In this document: piece by piece, positions 39,459-49,465 of the stretch
How positions within the stretch are numbered: the first letter of the stretch is position 1
Layout of the letters: every line of letters begins with the position of its first letter
NCBI RefSeq assembly: GCF_003288905.1
Contig: NZ_NHYL01000003.1
Location: 62,001-126,000 of the forward strand
Source of the DNA: Helicobacter sp. 11-8110
GTDB lineage: Bacteria; Campylobacterota; Campylobacteria; Campylobacterales; Helicobacteraceae
DNA length: 64,000 nt
Direction of reading: 5' to 3'
Program-made: the position numbers and the translations under genes
The notes under the pieces: generated by a model
The model's input: the letters and a program-made list of their open reading frames with translations, nothing else
Database searches by the model: none
Told to the model about the DNA's origin: nothing

Positions 39459-39697
39459 TGATTGAAGATTTTATAGCACTTTATGTCAAAAAGGTTGTTA
39501 GCAAACCTGAAAAAATCCAAGTCACCAAAAAAGAATTGGATACTAATTTTTATGAAATAGAAATTATATCTTCAGAGCAAGACATTGGAAGATTAATTGG
39601 TAAAGATGGTAAAATGATTGGTGCTATTAAAACTATCATTTCTGGCTCAAAAGCAAAAGATGGCAATTCTTATCGCGTGATTGTAAAAACAGAATAA
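39458..39697 (+). CDS. khpA: KH-domain RNA-binding protein KhpA
   Basis: A 79-residue single KH domain with the GxxG loop in GRLIGKDGKMIGAIK. KhpA-type proteins bind RNA broadly and are linked to translation and cell shape in other bacteria. It is coupled by one-base overlaps to rpsP and rimM. Confidence 0.9.
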   Translation: MIEDFIALYVKKVVSKPEKIQVTKKELDTNFYEIEIISSEQDIGRLIGKDGKMIGAIKTIISGSKAKDGNSYRVIVKTE

Positions 39698-40248
39698 TGC
39701 TTCAAAAAAATAAAATACAAAAAGATTGGGTAAGTGTCGCAAAAATAGGTCGAGCTGTCGGTGTAAAAGGTGAAGTCCTTTTACACTTATTAACGGACTT
39801 TCCTGAATCATTAAAAAGCGGGAACACTTATTTTACACAAAATGGTGCTTTAACTATTCAAAACTACAATAAAGAAAACTCTCGCGTGAAGTTCTCACAG
39901 ATTGATTCACCTCAAAAAGCCAAACAAATTACAAATTTAATTCTTTACACAACGCAAGATTCCACAAAAGAACATTGCACTTTAAAAAAAGATGAGTTTT
40001 TTTGGTTTGATATTATAGGGAGTAAAATCATAGAAGATAATGAGATTCTAGGCGAAGTAAGCGAGATAGAGCGCTTAGGAGAAAAAGATTTTTTAATCAT
40101 AAAAACCGCAGAAGAACTCTGTAAAAATGGTTTGCCAAAAAGCTTTCTAATACCCTATGAATCGCGCTATATCTTAGAAGTAGAAACAAATCTTAATCCC
40201 AAAATCATTCACACTCAACTTTGCAAAGTCATTTTAGAAAATAGCTAA
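39697..40248 (+). CDS. rimM: Ribosome maturation factor RimM
   Basis: A 183-residue 16S-rRNA processing factor that works on the 30S head with S19. The N-terminal RimM barrel has VAKIGRAVGVKGEVLLHLLTD. The C-terminal PRC-barrel contains DEFFWFDIIGSKI and the closing LIPYESRYIL. One-base overlaps on both sides couple it to khpA and trmD. Confidence 0.93.
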   Translation: MLQKNKIQKDWVSVAKIGRAVGVKGEVLLHLLTDFPESLKSGNTYFTQNGALTIQNYNKENSRVKFSQIDSPQKAKQITNLILYTTQDSTKEHCTLKKDEFFWFDIIGSKIIEDNEILGEVSEIERLGEKDFLIIKTAEELCKNGLPKSFLIPYESRYILEVETNLNPKIIHTQLCKVILENS

Positions 40249-40952
40249 TGTATTTTTCTTTTGTTACCCTATTCCCTCATCTTATAAAATCCTATTTTAG
40301 CGATTCTATTCTACATCGCGCCATAGAAACCAAAAAAATTTCTATAGATTTTATTAACCCCAGGGATTTTAGTAAAAATCGTTTTTTGAAAGTTGATGAT
40401 TATCAAATAGGAGGTGGAGCGGGATTAGTGTTAGAGCCTTTTGCGATAAGCGAAGCTTTAGAAAAGCTAAAAAAGTGTGATTCTAAAGCTCACATTATCT
40501 TTCTTACACCTTGTGGTAAAACTTTCAACCAAAGAGATTCTAAACGACTTGCAAAAAAAGAACATGTTGTTTTAGTTTGCGGACGCTATGAGGGATTTGA
40601 TGAAAGACTAATTGAGCTTTATGCCGATGAAGTTTTAAGCGTTGGGGATTTTATTCTAACTGGCGGAGAATTAGCCGCTTTATGTCTTTGTGATAGCATT
40701 TCAAGACAAATTGATGGAGTGCTTGGAAATAGCCAATCACTCCAAGGTGAGAGCTATGAAGAGTTTTTATTAGAAGCACCCAATTTTGTAAAACCATATA
40801 TTTTTAAAAATTTAAGTGTCCCTTCAGAGTATTCAAAGGGAAATCATGCTAAAATTCACGATTTAAAATTAAAGGCATCAGAGGCAAAGACAAGATTCCA
40901 TAGAATTGACCTCTATTGGCAATACAAACAAAGGTTGAAAAATGAGAAATAA
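40248..40952 (+). CDS. trmD: tRNA (guanine-37-N1)-methyltransferase
   Basis: A SPOUT-knot enzyme making m1G37. The 234 residues carry the knot motifs [11 protein letters not shown] and [15 protein letters not shown]. The catalytic aspartate region is [10 protein letters not shown]. It overlaps rplS by 11 bases. Confidence 0.96.
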   Translation: MYFSFVTLFPHLIKSYFSDSILHRAIETKKISIDFINPRDFSKNRFLKVDDYQIGGGAGLVLEPFAISEALEKLKKCDSKAHIIFLTPCGKTFNQRDSKRLAKKEHVVLVCGRYEGFDERLIELYADEVLSVGDFILTGGELAALCLCDSISRQIDGVLGNSQSLQGESYEEFLLEAPNFVKPYIFKNLSVPSEYSKGNHAKIHDLKLKASEAKTRFHRIDLYWQYKQRLKNEK

Positions 40953-41298
40953 ATACATTCAGCATTTCGAAGATGCGCAAATAGCAGGAAAAGAGATTCC
41001 ACAATTTAAAGCGGGTGATACCTTAAGAGTAGGAATTCGTATTTCAGAAGGTGATAAGACAAGGATTCAAAACTTTGAAGGAATCTGTATTTCATTGCGT
41101 GGAGTTGGCACAGGAAAAACTTTTACAATTCGTAAAATTGGAGCTAATGGGGTTGGAGTTGAGAGAATTTTTCCCCTTTACTCAGAAAGTATTGATAGCA
41201 TTAAAGTGCTTAAAATCGGTCGCGTTAGAAGAGCAAAACTTTACTATCTCCGCACAAGAAGTGGAAAATCTGCAAGAATTAAAGAGATTAGAAAATAA
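40942..41298 (+). CDS. rplS: 50S ribosomal protein L19
   Basis: A 118-residue protein with the L19 core [38 protein letters not shown] and [11 protein letters not shown]. It is the last gene of the ffh-rplS operon and runs into a hairpin at its own stop codon. Confidence 0.97.
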   Translation: MRNKYIQHFEDAQIAGKEIPQFKAGDTLRVGIRISEGDKTRIQNFEGICISLRGVGTGKTFTIRKIGANGVGVERIFPLYSESIDSIKVLKIGRVRRAKLYYLRTRSGKSARIKEIRK

Positions 41299-41305
41299 TC
41301 TCTTT
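41281..41305 (+). terminator. Terminator-like hairpin at the rplS stop codon
   Basis: AAAGAGATTA and TAATCTCTTT form a perfect 10-bp stem with a GAAAA loop. The last codons and stop of rplS are inside it. It is followed by mixed pyrimidines, not a pure U-run. Confidence 0.6.
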
Positions 41306-41358
41306 ATCCCCCACTCTTTTAAAATCTCTTTATTTTTTAGACATTACGCTGTTTTTGC

Positions 41359-42267
41359 TTAGCTCAAAAAATAACTCAAAAGCGGAATAGAAACAAAAGA
41401 AAACAAAATTCCAAATGCAATAGAACTTACTGCCAAATTACTATCCAGTTTTGCTTTCATAATCATTGCACCTGCTAGCGTCATAGTAGGCATCGCGGAT
41501 TCTAAAATAGCCACAACAACTCTAGGCTCTAACTCTACTGCCAAAAACTTCAAAAGCAAAATAAAAATTAAAGGCGCTAGTAATGTCTTACACAAAACAA
41601 CAATAATGGTAGGTTTATAAGCTGTTTTAATAGCACTAAATCCAAGACCAAGACCGATAGCAAAAAGTGCAACTGCTGTTGCAGAATTCCCAAAAACCAC
41701 AATGGGTTTAAAAATAAATTCTGGCAACACAAAAATCTTGCAAACAAAGCCCAACATCAAAGCAATAAAAGGAGGAAAAAATAAAATCCTTCTAATATTC
41801 TCCATCACATTAATCTTTTGATTGCTCGCATAGGAAAGCACAATGGGACCAATAATTGAAATGGGAATTGCTGTTGCCAAAGCATCATAAAAAATAACTT
41901 CACTTAAAAATACTTCCCCATACACTCCAGAAACAATAGGAATGCCAACAAAAAGCGTATTGCCAAAACAAGCTAACAAAAACATACTCACCAAAGTGCT
42001 TTTTGAAAATTTAAATACTATTCCAAGAATCACCGAAAAAATCGCTGCAAGCATACAAGAGAACAATCCACCAAGAATTAAAACAACAAGATTTAAATCA
42101 AAATTAAGATGATAAGTCTTATCAAAAATCAAGCAAGGCAAGGCAAAAAGAATCGCAAAATCCAAAAACATACGCGATTGTTTTTGTTTCAATACCCCAA
42201 CTCTTTTTGCTAAATATCCACCAAGCAATAACACAAAAATCGTAAATAACGGAGTGAAAACAAACAT
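41359..42267 (-). CDS. AEC-family (auxin efflux carrier-like) transporter
   Basis: A 302-residue protein with about ten hydrophobic helices in two inverted halves, as in the AEC/BART superfamily. Bacterial members export or import malonate, malate or other organic acids. The polar stretch FGNTLFVGIPIVSG in helix 4 and the C-terminal ESAMPTMTLAGAM are family-typical. The substrate cannot be told. It is monocistronic, convergent with rplS. Confidence 0.85.
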   Translation of the reverse strand: MFVFTPLFTIFVLLLGGYLAKRVGVLKQKQSRMFLDFAILFALPCLIFDKTYHLNFDLNLVVLILGGLFSCMLAAIFSVILGIVFKFSKSTLVSMFLLACFGNTLFVGIPIVSGVYGEVFLSEVIFYDALATAIPISIIGPIVLSYASNQKINVMENIRRILFFPPFIALMLGFVCKIFVLPEFIFKPIVVFGNSATAVALFAIGLGLGFSAIKTAYKPTIIVVLCKTLLAPLIFILLLKFLAVELEPRVVVAILESAMPTMTLAGAMIMKAKLDSNLAVSSIAFGILFSFVSIPLLSYFLS

Positions 42268-42367
42268 TGCAATATCCCAAAAAAAATGTGCAATTATAAT
42301 TCCAAAAAATTAAAAGAAGCTAAGAAAACAAGAAAGAAAAACTAAATACTTAGATGATTATAAAGGC

Positions 42368-42390
42368 AAGGATAGGCTTCCCCTATCCTT
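42368..42390 (-). terminator. htrA terminator
   Basis: A 9-bp perfect stem (AAGGATAGG / CCTATCCTT) with a 5-base loop lies immediately after the htrA stop codon on the minus strand. It is followed by a short U-rich stretch, making it one of the best terminators in the window. Confidence 0.65.
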
Positions 42391-43799
42391 TATTTAGCAA
42401 CAATGCTAAAGATTCTGCCACCTCGATTGATTAGCATTCTCTTTGGTTGCCCTTTATAGCGTTTAAGTGCATCGTTAAAGGATTTTAGATCTGAAATACT
42501 AAAGCTTTCAATTTGAACAATAATATCCCCCTCTCTAAATCCTAGCTCTTCTGCCTTGCTATTTGGTGCCACTTGAGAAATAAAAATCCCTTGAATATTG
42601 CTTGGGATTCCATAATTTTCTTTTATTGTTGGCGTTAGTTCTGAAACCTCAAGCCCTTGTATGCTACCTACTTCTTTAGCAACAGATTGCGCAGTAGAAA
42701 GTTTAGCTAAAGTGAGTGTTAAATTTTGCTCCTTTTTATCTCTTATAATAGTAAGATTAATTTTGTCTTTAGGACTAAAAGTGCCAATATAATTTTTAAG
42801 CTCAGCAGCAGATCTAATAGGTTTTCCATTTACTTTAGTAATCAAATCCCAAACTTTTAAACCACTCTTTTGTGCTGGAGAATCATTTTCAATAGAAATT
42901 ACAACCGCGCCATTTTGATTCTTATAAACTTCTTTTAAATCTCCACTAATATCTTGAATACTCACACCAAGATAACCACGCTCAATCACGCCATCTTCTA
43001 TTAAAGCTTTAGAAATTTTCTTTACCATTTCTGATGGAATCGCAAATCCAATACCATGATTTCCACCTGTGCGCGAAAGAATAGCAGTGTTAATTCCAAT
43101 CAATCCACCACGGCTATCAACCAATGCTCCACCACTATTTCCCGGATTAATAGAAGCATCTGTTTGGATAAAATTCTCATAATCATTAATTCCAATACCA
43201 CTTTTATTTAGTGCAGAGATAATCCCTTGCGTTACACTCTCACCCACGCCAAAAGGATTCCCAATAGCAAAAACAACATCACCCACTTGCAAATCATCAC
43301 TTGAAGCAAATTTTAAAAAAGGAAGATTTTTTGCATTAATCTTTACAATTGCCAAATCACTTTTTTCATCTCTACCAATGATCTTTGCTTCATATTCTTT
43401 ATTAGAATCTGGCAAAGAAACGATAATTTTATCAGCACCCTCAACCACATGATTATTAGTAACAATATAACCATCACTTGAGATAATCACACCACTTCCA
43501 AGACTTCGTTCAATTCTATCTTTAGGCACAATCGCCCCAAAAGCATCGCCAAAAAACTGCCGAAAGAATGGATCGTTTAAAAGTGGATGTCCTTGAATAT
43601 TGGTTGCTTTGACCTTTTTTTGCGTAGAGATATTAACAACACCTTTTTTTGCTTCTTTAATTGAATCATAAAAAGAATAAACTTTGTTTTCTGAAATATC
43701 AGGAGTTTCTCTAGAAGCAATATTAGGCAGCGTGCTAACTTCAAAAGCAAAAACATTTCCAGCTAACAATGCCCCAAAAAGAAGTGTTTTAATTTTCAT
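42390..43799 (-). CDS. htrA: DegP/HtrA periplasmic serine protease
   Basis: A 469-residue secreted protease-chaperone. The signal peptide is about residues 1-18. The trypsin-like triad is H117 (TNNHVVEG), D148 (SDLAIVK) and S222 (GNSGGAL). Two PDZ domains follow (about 275-365 and 385-465). Helicobacter and Campylobacter HtrA degrade misfolded proteins and can be released to cleave host E-cadherin; the latter is known of the family, not shown here. Confidence 0.95.
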   Translation of the reverse strand: MKIKTLLFGALLAGNVFAFEVSTLPNIASRETPDISENKVYSFYDSIKEAKKGVVNISTQKKVKATNIQGHPLLNDPFFRQFFGDAFGAIVPKDRIERSLGSGVIISSDGYIVTNNHVVEGADKIIVSLPDSNKEYEAKIIGRDEKSDLAIVKINAKNLPFLKFASSDDLQVGDVVFAIGNPFGVGESVTQGIISALNKSGIGINDYENFIQTDASINPGNSGGALVDSRGGLIGINTAILSRTGGNHGIGFAIPSEMVKKISKALIEDGVIERGYLGVSIQDISGDLKEVYKNQNGAVVISIENDSPAQKSGLKVWDLITKVNGKPIRSAAELKNYIGTFSPKDKINLTIIRDKKEQNLTLTLAKLSTAQSVAKEVGSIQGLEVSELTPTIKENYGIPSNIQGIFISQVAPNSKAEELGFREGDIIVQIESFSISDLKSFNDALKRYKGQPKRMLINRGGRIFSIVAK

Positions 43800-43984
43800 T
43801 TGTTCTCCTTTGTTAAAATAAAATGTATAAAGAAATTATTACAAAAAATTGTAAATCAACAAATAATCAAAAAAATATTCCCAAGCACTCTCCAAAAAAC
43901 AACTAGATAAATTCCACAAAACAAGCATTTTAAAAAAGCAATAACTTTATTGCCTTAAAAATTTGTAATTTTTCACAAAAACAC

Positions 43985-44011
43985 TAAAGCTTTTAAAAAA
44001 AAATCCGATAT
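43985..44011 (+). promoter_or_regulatory. Sigma-28 (FliA) promoter of flaA
   Basis: TAAA (43985-43988) and TCCGATAT (44004-44011) are 15 bases apart. This matches the flagellar sigma-28 consensus (TAAA-N15-GCCGATAA) except at the first and last base of the -10. It marks this flagellin as FlaA-type; flaB in relatives uses sigma-54. Transcription would start near 44020, leaving a leader of about 130 bases. The rest of the htrA-flaA gap (43800-43984) is AT-rich and holds the htrA promoter region. Confidence 0.85.
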
Positions 44012-44039
44012 AATCACATAACCAAACAAGAAAGCGCTC

Positions 44040-44064
44040 GCAAAAAGCTAAATTAGCTCTTTGC
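44040..44064 (+). promoter_or_regulatory. Stem-loop in the flaA leader
   Basis: GCAAAAAGCTAA pairs with TTAGCTCTTTGC with one A-C mismatch, about 20 bases into the predicted transcript and 85 bases before the start codon. It could stabilise the mRNA or be a site for post-transcriptional control (CsrA controls flagellin in relatives). The function is inferred. Confidence 0.45.
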
Positions 44065-44149
44065 TTTTAAATTGCTTTTTTGTTTAAGGGTTAAAATTAA
44101 ATCAATGCTAAGCCAAGGAAGGCAAAGCAAGACATAAAAGGAGTTTCAA

Positions 44150-45646
44150 ATGGCATTTCAAGTCAATACAAATGTTAATGCATTAAATGCAACTGCACAA
44201 AGCACTTTTACACAAAATAGTCTTTCTAGTTCTTTGCAAAAGTTAAGTTCAGGTTTAAGAATCAACTCTGCTAAAGATGATGCTTCAGGTATGGCAATTG
44301 CAGATAGTTTGCGCTCTCAAGCAAACACTTTAGGTCAAGCAATCCGTAACGCAAATGATGGTATGGGAATTATCCAAATTGCTGATAAGGCGATGGATGA
44401 GCAAGTAAAAATCCTTGACACTATCAAAACAAAAGCAACTCAAGCAGCGCAAGATGGTCAAACCACAACAACAAGAACCGCTATTCAAGCTGACATTAAT
44501 CGCCTTATCGAATCGCTTGATAATATTGCACAAACTACTTCTTATAATGGTTTGTCATTACTTTCTGGTAGCTTTACTAACAAAGAATTCCAAGTAGGAG
44601 CATTCTCTAACCAAACTATTAGAACTAGCATTGGTGCGACAAGCTCCGATAAAATCGGGCATGTTAGAAGCGAGACTTTAAAATTTAGTGCATTAGGCAC
44701 CACATCGATGAAATTCGTTCAAGCACAAGGAAACAATGATGTTCAACTAGAGAGTGTTGTAATCTCAACTTCAGCAGGGACAGGTTTGGGTGCTTTAGCA
44801 GAAGTAATCAACAAAAACTCTAATGCACTAGGGGGAGTTCGCGCAGAAGCAACGGTTATTAAAACAGGTTCTCAAAGTGTCGCAGCAGGTAATGTTACAA
44901 GCTTAACTATCAATGGAGTAAAAATTGGTGGTATTGAAAATATTAAAGCTAATGATTCTGATGGAAGGCTTGTCCAAGCTATCAATGCTTACAAAGAGCA
45001 AACCGGTGTTCAAGCTTCAACCGATGAAGCAGGAAGACTAGTGCTCACTTCCAATGATGGTCGTGCAATCCAAGTTGCAGGTGGCGGTATGAGTGCAGGT
45101 GGTGCAGCCATTATAACTGCTGCTAATGCAACTAGCACCTTTGTTGGTTCTTTAAGCCTCACAAGAGTGGGTGCCAATGACATTAAAATTAGCGGTACAG
45201 GATTAACAAATGTTGCAAAGACAAGCGGAGCAGCTCAAACTACAACCACCCTTAGAGAAATCAAAGGAAACTTAAGTGCGGATGTTAGATCTGCTATCGG
45301 TGGAAACGCGGGAGTTTGGAGTGGTGCAACTGGACAAGGATTAGAAGCAGGAGTTATCACCCTTAAAGGTGCGATGCTAGTAATGGATATTGCAGAATCA
45401 GCAATCAAACAACTTGACTCTATCCGATCTGACCTTGGTTCTGTGCAACAACAAATGCAATCTACAGTTAATAACATCACTATCACACAAGTGAATGTTA
45501 AATCTGCTGAATCAGGAATTAGAGAAGTTGATTTCGCTAGCGAATCTGCAAACTACTCTAACCTAAATATCCTTGCACAAGCTGGAAGCTATGCAATGAG
45601 CCAAGCTAATGCTACACAACAAAATATCTTAAGACTACTTCAATAG
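44150..45646 (+). CDS. flaA: Major flagellin
   Basis: A 498-residue filament protein. The conserved N-terminal D0/D1 (1-170) has [23 protein letters not shown]. The central part (170-400) is variable. The C-terminal coiled region ends [27 protein letters not shown]. The D1 stretch corresponding to the TLR5 site reads [15 protein letters not shown], unlike the enterobacterial LQRIRELAVQ, as in other TLR5-evading Campylobacterota flagellins. It is secreted by the flagellar type III system, so it has no signal peptide. AAAGGAG precedes the ATG. Only one flagellin is in the window. Confidence 0.95.
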   Translation: MAFQVNTNVNALNATAQSTFTQNSLSSSLQKLSSGLRINSAKDDASGMAIADSLRSQANTLGQAIRNANDGMGIIQIADKAMDEQVKILDTIKTKATQAAQDGQTTTTRTAIQADINRLIESLDNIAQTTSYNGLSLLSGSFTNKEFQVGAFSNQTIRTSIGATSSDKIGHVRSETLKFSALGTTSMKFVQAQGNNDVQLESVVISTSAGTGLGALAEVINKNSNALGGVRAEATVIKTGSQSVAAGNVTSLTINGVKIGGIENIKANDSDGRLVQAINAYKEQTGVQASTDEAGRLVLTSNDGRAIQVAGGGMSAGGAAIITAANATSTFVGSLSLTRVGANDIKISGTGLTNVAKTSGAAQTTTTLREIKGNLSADVRSAIGGNAGVWSGATGQGLEAGVITLKGAMLVMDIAESAIKQLDSIRSDLGSVQQQMQSTVNNITITQVNVKSAESGIREVDFASESANYSNLNILAQAGSYAMSQANATQQNILRLLQ

Positions 45647-45662
45647 TCTCTTAATCAATCTC

Positions 45663-45679
45663 AAACCCTTTTTGGGTTT
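45663..45679 (+). terminator. flaA terminator
   Basis: AAACCC-TTTTT-GGGTTT forms a 6-bp stem 16 bases after the flaA stop. It is followed by a T-rich stretch. Confidence 0.55.
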
Positions 45680-45777
45680 AAGAAATTTTATTACTCTCTT
45701 TTTTAATTAAAACTTCGTAATATTTAACATTAATTTTCAAACTACTTAGATAATAGTTCAAACTATAAAATCACACT

Positions 45778-46557
45778 CTAAAATGTAATTCCTAGCAATT
45801 CCCTTGTAAATTGATAAAGTCTATCTTGTAAATTCACTTTTTGTTCAGCACTTTGAGCAATCATTCTCACAAACGCACTCCCCACAACCACGATTGGCAC
45901 AATCCCATGCAAAGCATCAATTTGCTCTCTACTATGAATTCCAAATCCCAATGCAATAGGCTTTGTTGTATGTTTTTTCACTCTCTTTATATATTCTAAA
46001 AGAGTAGAATCAATTGATGTCCCATCACCTGTAATACCATTTCTCGCAACAACATAAATTAAACTCCCTGTTGCCCTATCGAGCTTCTCCATTCGCTTTG
46101 TATCGGTATAAGGCGCAATAAGTGCAATATTCTCTAACCCGTGTTTTTTGCTTAATTCAAAAAGTCTCTCATCATTTTGTAAAGATAAATCCGGCACAAT
46201 AAGCCCAAAAACTCCGCATTCTTTGGCTTTTTTAAGAAATTTTTCAATACCATAGGCAAACAAAATATTGCCATAAGTCATAATCAAAATTTTTGTTTTA
46301 ATATCCCTTTGCTTAAAGGCTTCATTAAGCCTTTGCAAAAACTCAAATCCCAAATCTGTATTAAATCCATTTTTTAACGATTCTTCACAAGCACTCGCAA
46401 TCACAACACCATCAGCATTAGGATCAGAAAAGGGAAACTGCACTTCTAAATACTCCGCTCCACCTCGTGCGATTCCAAGTGCTGCTTCTAAACTCTCACC
46501 AAAACTAGGGAATGAAGCAACAATATGCCCCATTAGTTTAATGTTTTCTTCTTTCAT
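45778..46557 (-). CDS. trpA: Tryptophan synthase alpha chain
   Basis: Cleaves indole-glycerol phosphate to indole. The 259 residues carry the two acid catalysts, the E of EYLEVQFPFSDP and the D in the same block. Also present are GLIVPDLSLQN and the phosphate loop in ALGFGIHSREQ and VVGSAF. It lies 1 base after trpB. Confidence 0.95.
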   Translation of the reverse strand: MKEENIKLMGHIVASFPSFGESLEAALGIARGGAEYLEVQFPFSDPNADGVVIASACEESLKNGFNTDLGFEFLQRLNEAFKQRDIKTKILIMTYGNILFAYGIEKFLKKAKECGVFGLIVPDLSLQNDERLFELSKKHGLENIALIAPYTDTKRMEKLDRATGSLIYVVARNGITGDGTSIDSTLLEYIKRVKKHTTKPIALGFGIHSREQIDALHGIVPIVVVGSAFVRMIAQSAEQKVNLQDRLYQFTRELLGITF

Positions 46558-46558
46558 A

Positions 46559-47827
46559 TTATTGCCCTCTCATCTCTGCAATCTCATTTGCCAAAAACTC
46601 ACTCCAACGATCTTTTTGCAAGGCTTTTGCGGTAATAAAAATATCCTTATCCCCTCTCCCTGAAACATTTACTAAAATCTTTTTATTCTTAACTTTTTTA
46701 GCAATGCTCAAAGCTCCTGCTAAAGCGTGACTTGATTCTAAAGCCGCTATAATCCCTTCATTTCTAGCAAAAAACTCCAAGGCTTCTAAAGCTTCCTTAT
46801 CACTACTAGAACTAAATTTAACACGCCCTATTTCTTTTAAATGTGCAAGTTGAGGACCAATTCCTGCGTAATCAAGCCCTGCTGAAATTGAATAAGTCTC
46901 TAAAAGATTACCATAATTATCACTTAAAAAATAGCTTTTATAGCCTTGAATGATTCCAAGATGCGCATTTGCATTCCCCATTCTTATGGCGTTTTTCCCT
47001 TTTTCCTTACTCATTCCCCCTGCTTCAATTCCTACCAAAGTAACTTCTCGATCCTCTAAATAATGCCTAAAAAATCCCATTGCATTACTTCCACCTCCGA
47101 CACAAGCCACCATAATATCGGGATTACCTTTAAAAAACTGCTTCGTTTGAGTTTTTAGCTCCTTGCTAATCACGCTTTGAAACTCTCTAACAATATCTGG
47201 ATAAGGATAAGGTCCTAATGCACTTCCAAGCACATAAAAGGTATTTTTACTATCTTTACTCCATTCTCTTAATGCTTCATTAACAGCATCTTTAAGTGTT
47301 TGTGATCCACTCTCTACACCAATCACTTTAGCGCCCAAAAGTTGCATATTAAACACATTAGGAAATTGTCGTTTCACATCCCTACTTCCCATAAAAACTA
47401 CACATTCTAAGCCAAGCTTTGCACACGCTGCACTCACTGCAAGTCCGTGCTGACCTGCACCTGTTTCTGCGATGATTCTTGTTTTACCCATTTTTTTAGC
47501 CAAAAGCACTTGCCCTATGGCGTTATTAATCTTATGCGCACCTGTATTTGCCAAACCTTCAAACTTTAAATAAATCTGATTTTGCAGAATCTTACTAGCA
47601 TTTTTTGCATAAATTAGGGGTGTTGGACGACCTACAAATTCTGCTAAAAGTTCCTTAAATTCCCTTTGAAATTCCTTAGAGAACAGAATCTTTTTGTAAG
47701 CCTTTTCTAGCTCCTTTAGCGCTGGATACAAAATTTCTGGCACATACTGCCCACCAAAAGCGTGGAAATCACCCTTATCCTCTCCAAAAAAACCTTTTTT
47801 TGATTTTAAAAATATTTTTTCTGCCAT
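46559..47827 (-). CDS. trpB: Tryptophan synthase beta chain
   Basis: Joins indole with serine on PLP. The 422 residues have the PLP lysine in NTGAHKINNAIGQ and the phosphate loop CVGGGSNAMG. Also present are GFFGEDKGDFHAFGGQYVPE at the N-terminus, and LPALESSHA-like AALESSHALAGA. It leads the trpBA pair, transcribed away from trpE. TATAAT on the minus strand (47854-47859) lies 27 bases before its start. Confidence 0.96.
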   Translation of the reverse strand: MAEKIFLKSKKGFFGEDKGDFHAFGGQYVPEILYPALKELEKAYKKILFSKEFQREFKELLAEFVGRPTPLIYAKNASKILQNQIYLKFEGLANTGAHKINNAIGQVLLAKKMGKTRIIAETGAGQHGLAVSAACAKLGLECVVFMGSRDVKRQFPNVFNMQLLGAKVIGVESGSQTLKDAVNEALREWSKDSKNTFYVLGSALGPYPYPDIVREFQSVISKELKTQTKQFFKGNPDIMVACVGGGSNAMGFFRHYLEDREVTLVGIEAGGMSKEKGKNAIRMGNANAHLGIIQGYKSYFLSDNYGNLLETYSISAGLDYAGIGPQLAHLKEIGRVKFSSSSDKEALEALEFFARNEGIIAALESSHALAGALSIAKKVKNKKILVNVSGRGDKDIFITAKALQKDRWSEFLANEIAEMRGQ

Positions 47828-47944
47828 TTGTTTTCTTTATAATTTTTTGTGCCATTATATCTAATCCAAACTCAAATTTCTTTTTAAAAAAATAATAGTA
47901 TAATTAAAAATTTAATTTTTAAAACTAATTTTTAAAGAAATGTT
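47828..47944. promoter_or_regulatory. Divergent trpBA / trpE promoter region
   Basis: In 117 AT-rich bases there are back-to-back -10 boxes: a minus-strand TATAAT at 47854-47859 for trpBA, and a plus-strand TATAAT at 47899-47904 for trpE, 41 bases before its start. No leader peptide with Trp codons and no attenuator hairpin fits here, so any common control would have to act on the DNA of this gap or through enzyme feedback. Confidence 0.5.
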
Positions 47945-49417
47945 ATGTTTAAGTTTTTAAATCTCAATCAAAAAGGCTATGATTCGGCTTTGGAATTCTG
48001 CAAGATTCCGGCTTCCAAGCTTACACCTTTAATGCTTTGTGAAACTTTCAGTGCTCCTGTATTGCTTGAATCGGCATTTTTAAAAAGTGGAAAAGGACGC
48101 TTCTCTATTCTTATTTTAGAAGAAGCCTTTAGAGTTACAAAAGATAATCAAGAAACCTCCTTGCTTTTTTTGGATTCTAAGCACATTCTCCCCAAGCAAC
48201 CTTTTTTGAAAACCTTAGAATCCCTAAGAAACCTTGCTCCAAACCCCAAAGATTCTAGCTTTGATTCTGCACTACCTAGCGATTTACCTTTACCGCTTGG
48301 AGGAGTAGGATATTTGGGATATGAATTTTTTAGCGAGATTGAATCCCTTAGCTTTAATAATCCCCCCCTTTATGATTGCTATGACAATGCCTTTATTTTT
48401 GGGCGTGATTTTGCTATTTTTGATCACTTTTATGAATCGCTTTATCTCATTAGTGTCGCCTATGATCAAGAGACACAATCCCATAACCTAAAAAATCGTC
48501 TTGATAAACTTATCTGCAAGCTAGAAAATATTCAACAAAAACAAGAATCTCCGCAAAATTATCATTCAAAAGTTATTTCTAGCGATAAGCAATCCTATTA
48601 CACTCATATGGTTACCTTCCTTAAAGATGAAATCTACAAAGGCAATCTCTTGCAATGTGTCCCAAGCCAAAGTATGCAAATAGAAAGCAACTTACCACCA
48701 CTAAAAGCTTATCAGAATCTACGCACTAATAATCCAAGCCCTTATATGTATTATTACAATTTTGGGCATTTTCAAATTATTGGTAGCTCCCCTGAAGTGT
48801 TAGTTAAAGTTGAAAAAATTGATGATAAAAAAGCCAAAATCACTCTTCGCCCTATAGCTGGAACTCGCAAAAGAGGAAACAATCAGATTCAAGATTTGCA
48901 ATTAGAAGAAGAATTAAAAAATAATCCAAAAGAAAATGCTGAACATTTGATGCTCTTAGACTTAGGGCGTAATGATATTGGAAAGGTTGCAATAGGTGGT
49001 AGCATAGAAGTTACTCAAGAAAAAGTGATCGAAAAATACGCTAGGGTGATGCACCTTGTCTCTGAAGTAGAGGGCATAATGGATTTACAAATCCATAATA
49101 AAAATGATGCTATTTTAGCAACATTTCCTGCTGGAACTGTGAGTGGGGCGCCCAAGATTCAAGCTATTAAAACCATCGAATCTTTAGAAGAACACAAAAG
49201 AGCCATTTATTCTGGAGCCATTGGATATTTTACACAAGATGGCGATATGAATTTTGCAATCGCTATCCGAACTGCAGTCTATCAAAAAGGCATTTATTAT
49301 CTCCAAGCTGGTGCAGGGATTGTTTATGATTCTATCCCCAAAGAAGAATATTTAGAAACCAAAAATAAAATGCTATCTTTAGTGGAAGCCATTATGGAAG
49401 AAAATAATGCAAACTAA
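47945..49417 (+). CDS. trpE: Anthranilate synthase component I
   Basis: Converts chorismate to anthranilate with the TrpG glutaminase. The 490 residues carry the chorismate-binding core: QCVPSQSM, SSPEVLVKV, RPIAGTRKRG, LDLGRNDIGKVA and FPAGTVSGAPKI. The N-terminal domain holds LLESAFLKSGKGRFS, resembling the tryptophan feedback site region. It heads the trpE-GD-CF run. Confidence 0.95.
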   Translation: MFKFLNLNQKGYDSALEFCKIPASKLTPLMLCETFSAPVLLESAFLKSGKGRFSILILEEAFRVTKDNQETSLLFLDSKHILPKQPFLKTLESLRNLAPNPKDSSFDSALPSDLPLPLGGVGYLGYEFFSEIESLSFNNPPLYDCYDNAFIFGRDFAIFDHFYESLYLISVAYDQETQSHNLKNRLDKLICKLENIQQKQESPQNYHSKVISSDKQSYYTHMVTFLKDEIYKGNLLQCVPSQSMQIESNLPPLKAYQNLRTNNPSPYMYYYNFGHFQIIGSSPEVLVKVEKIDDKKAKITLRPIAGTRKRGNNQIQDLQLEEELKNNPKENAEHLMLLDLGRNDIGKVAIGGSIEVTQEKVIEKYARVMHLVSEVEGIMDLQIHNKNDAILATFPAGTVSGAPKIQAIKTIESLEEHKRAIYSGAIGYFTQDGDMNFAIAIRTAVYQKGIYYLQAGAGIVYDSIPKEEYLETKNKMLSLVEAIMEENNAN

Positions 49418-49465
49418 TCCAACACAAAAAGACTTACTTGCCCCTAAAGACACAGAGGAAGTGCT

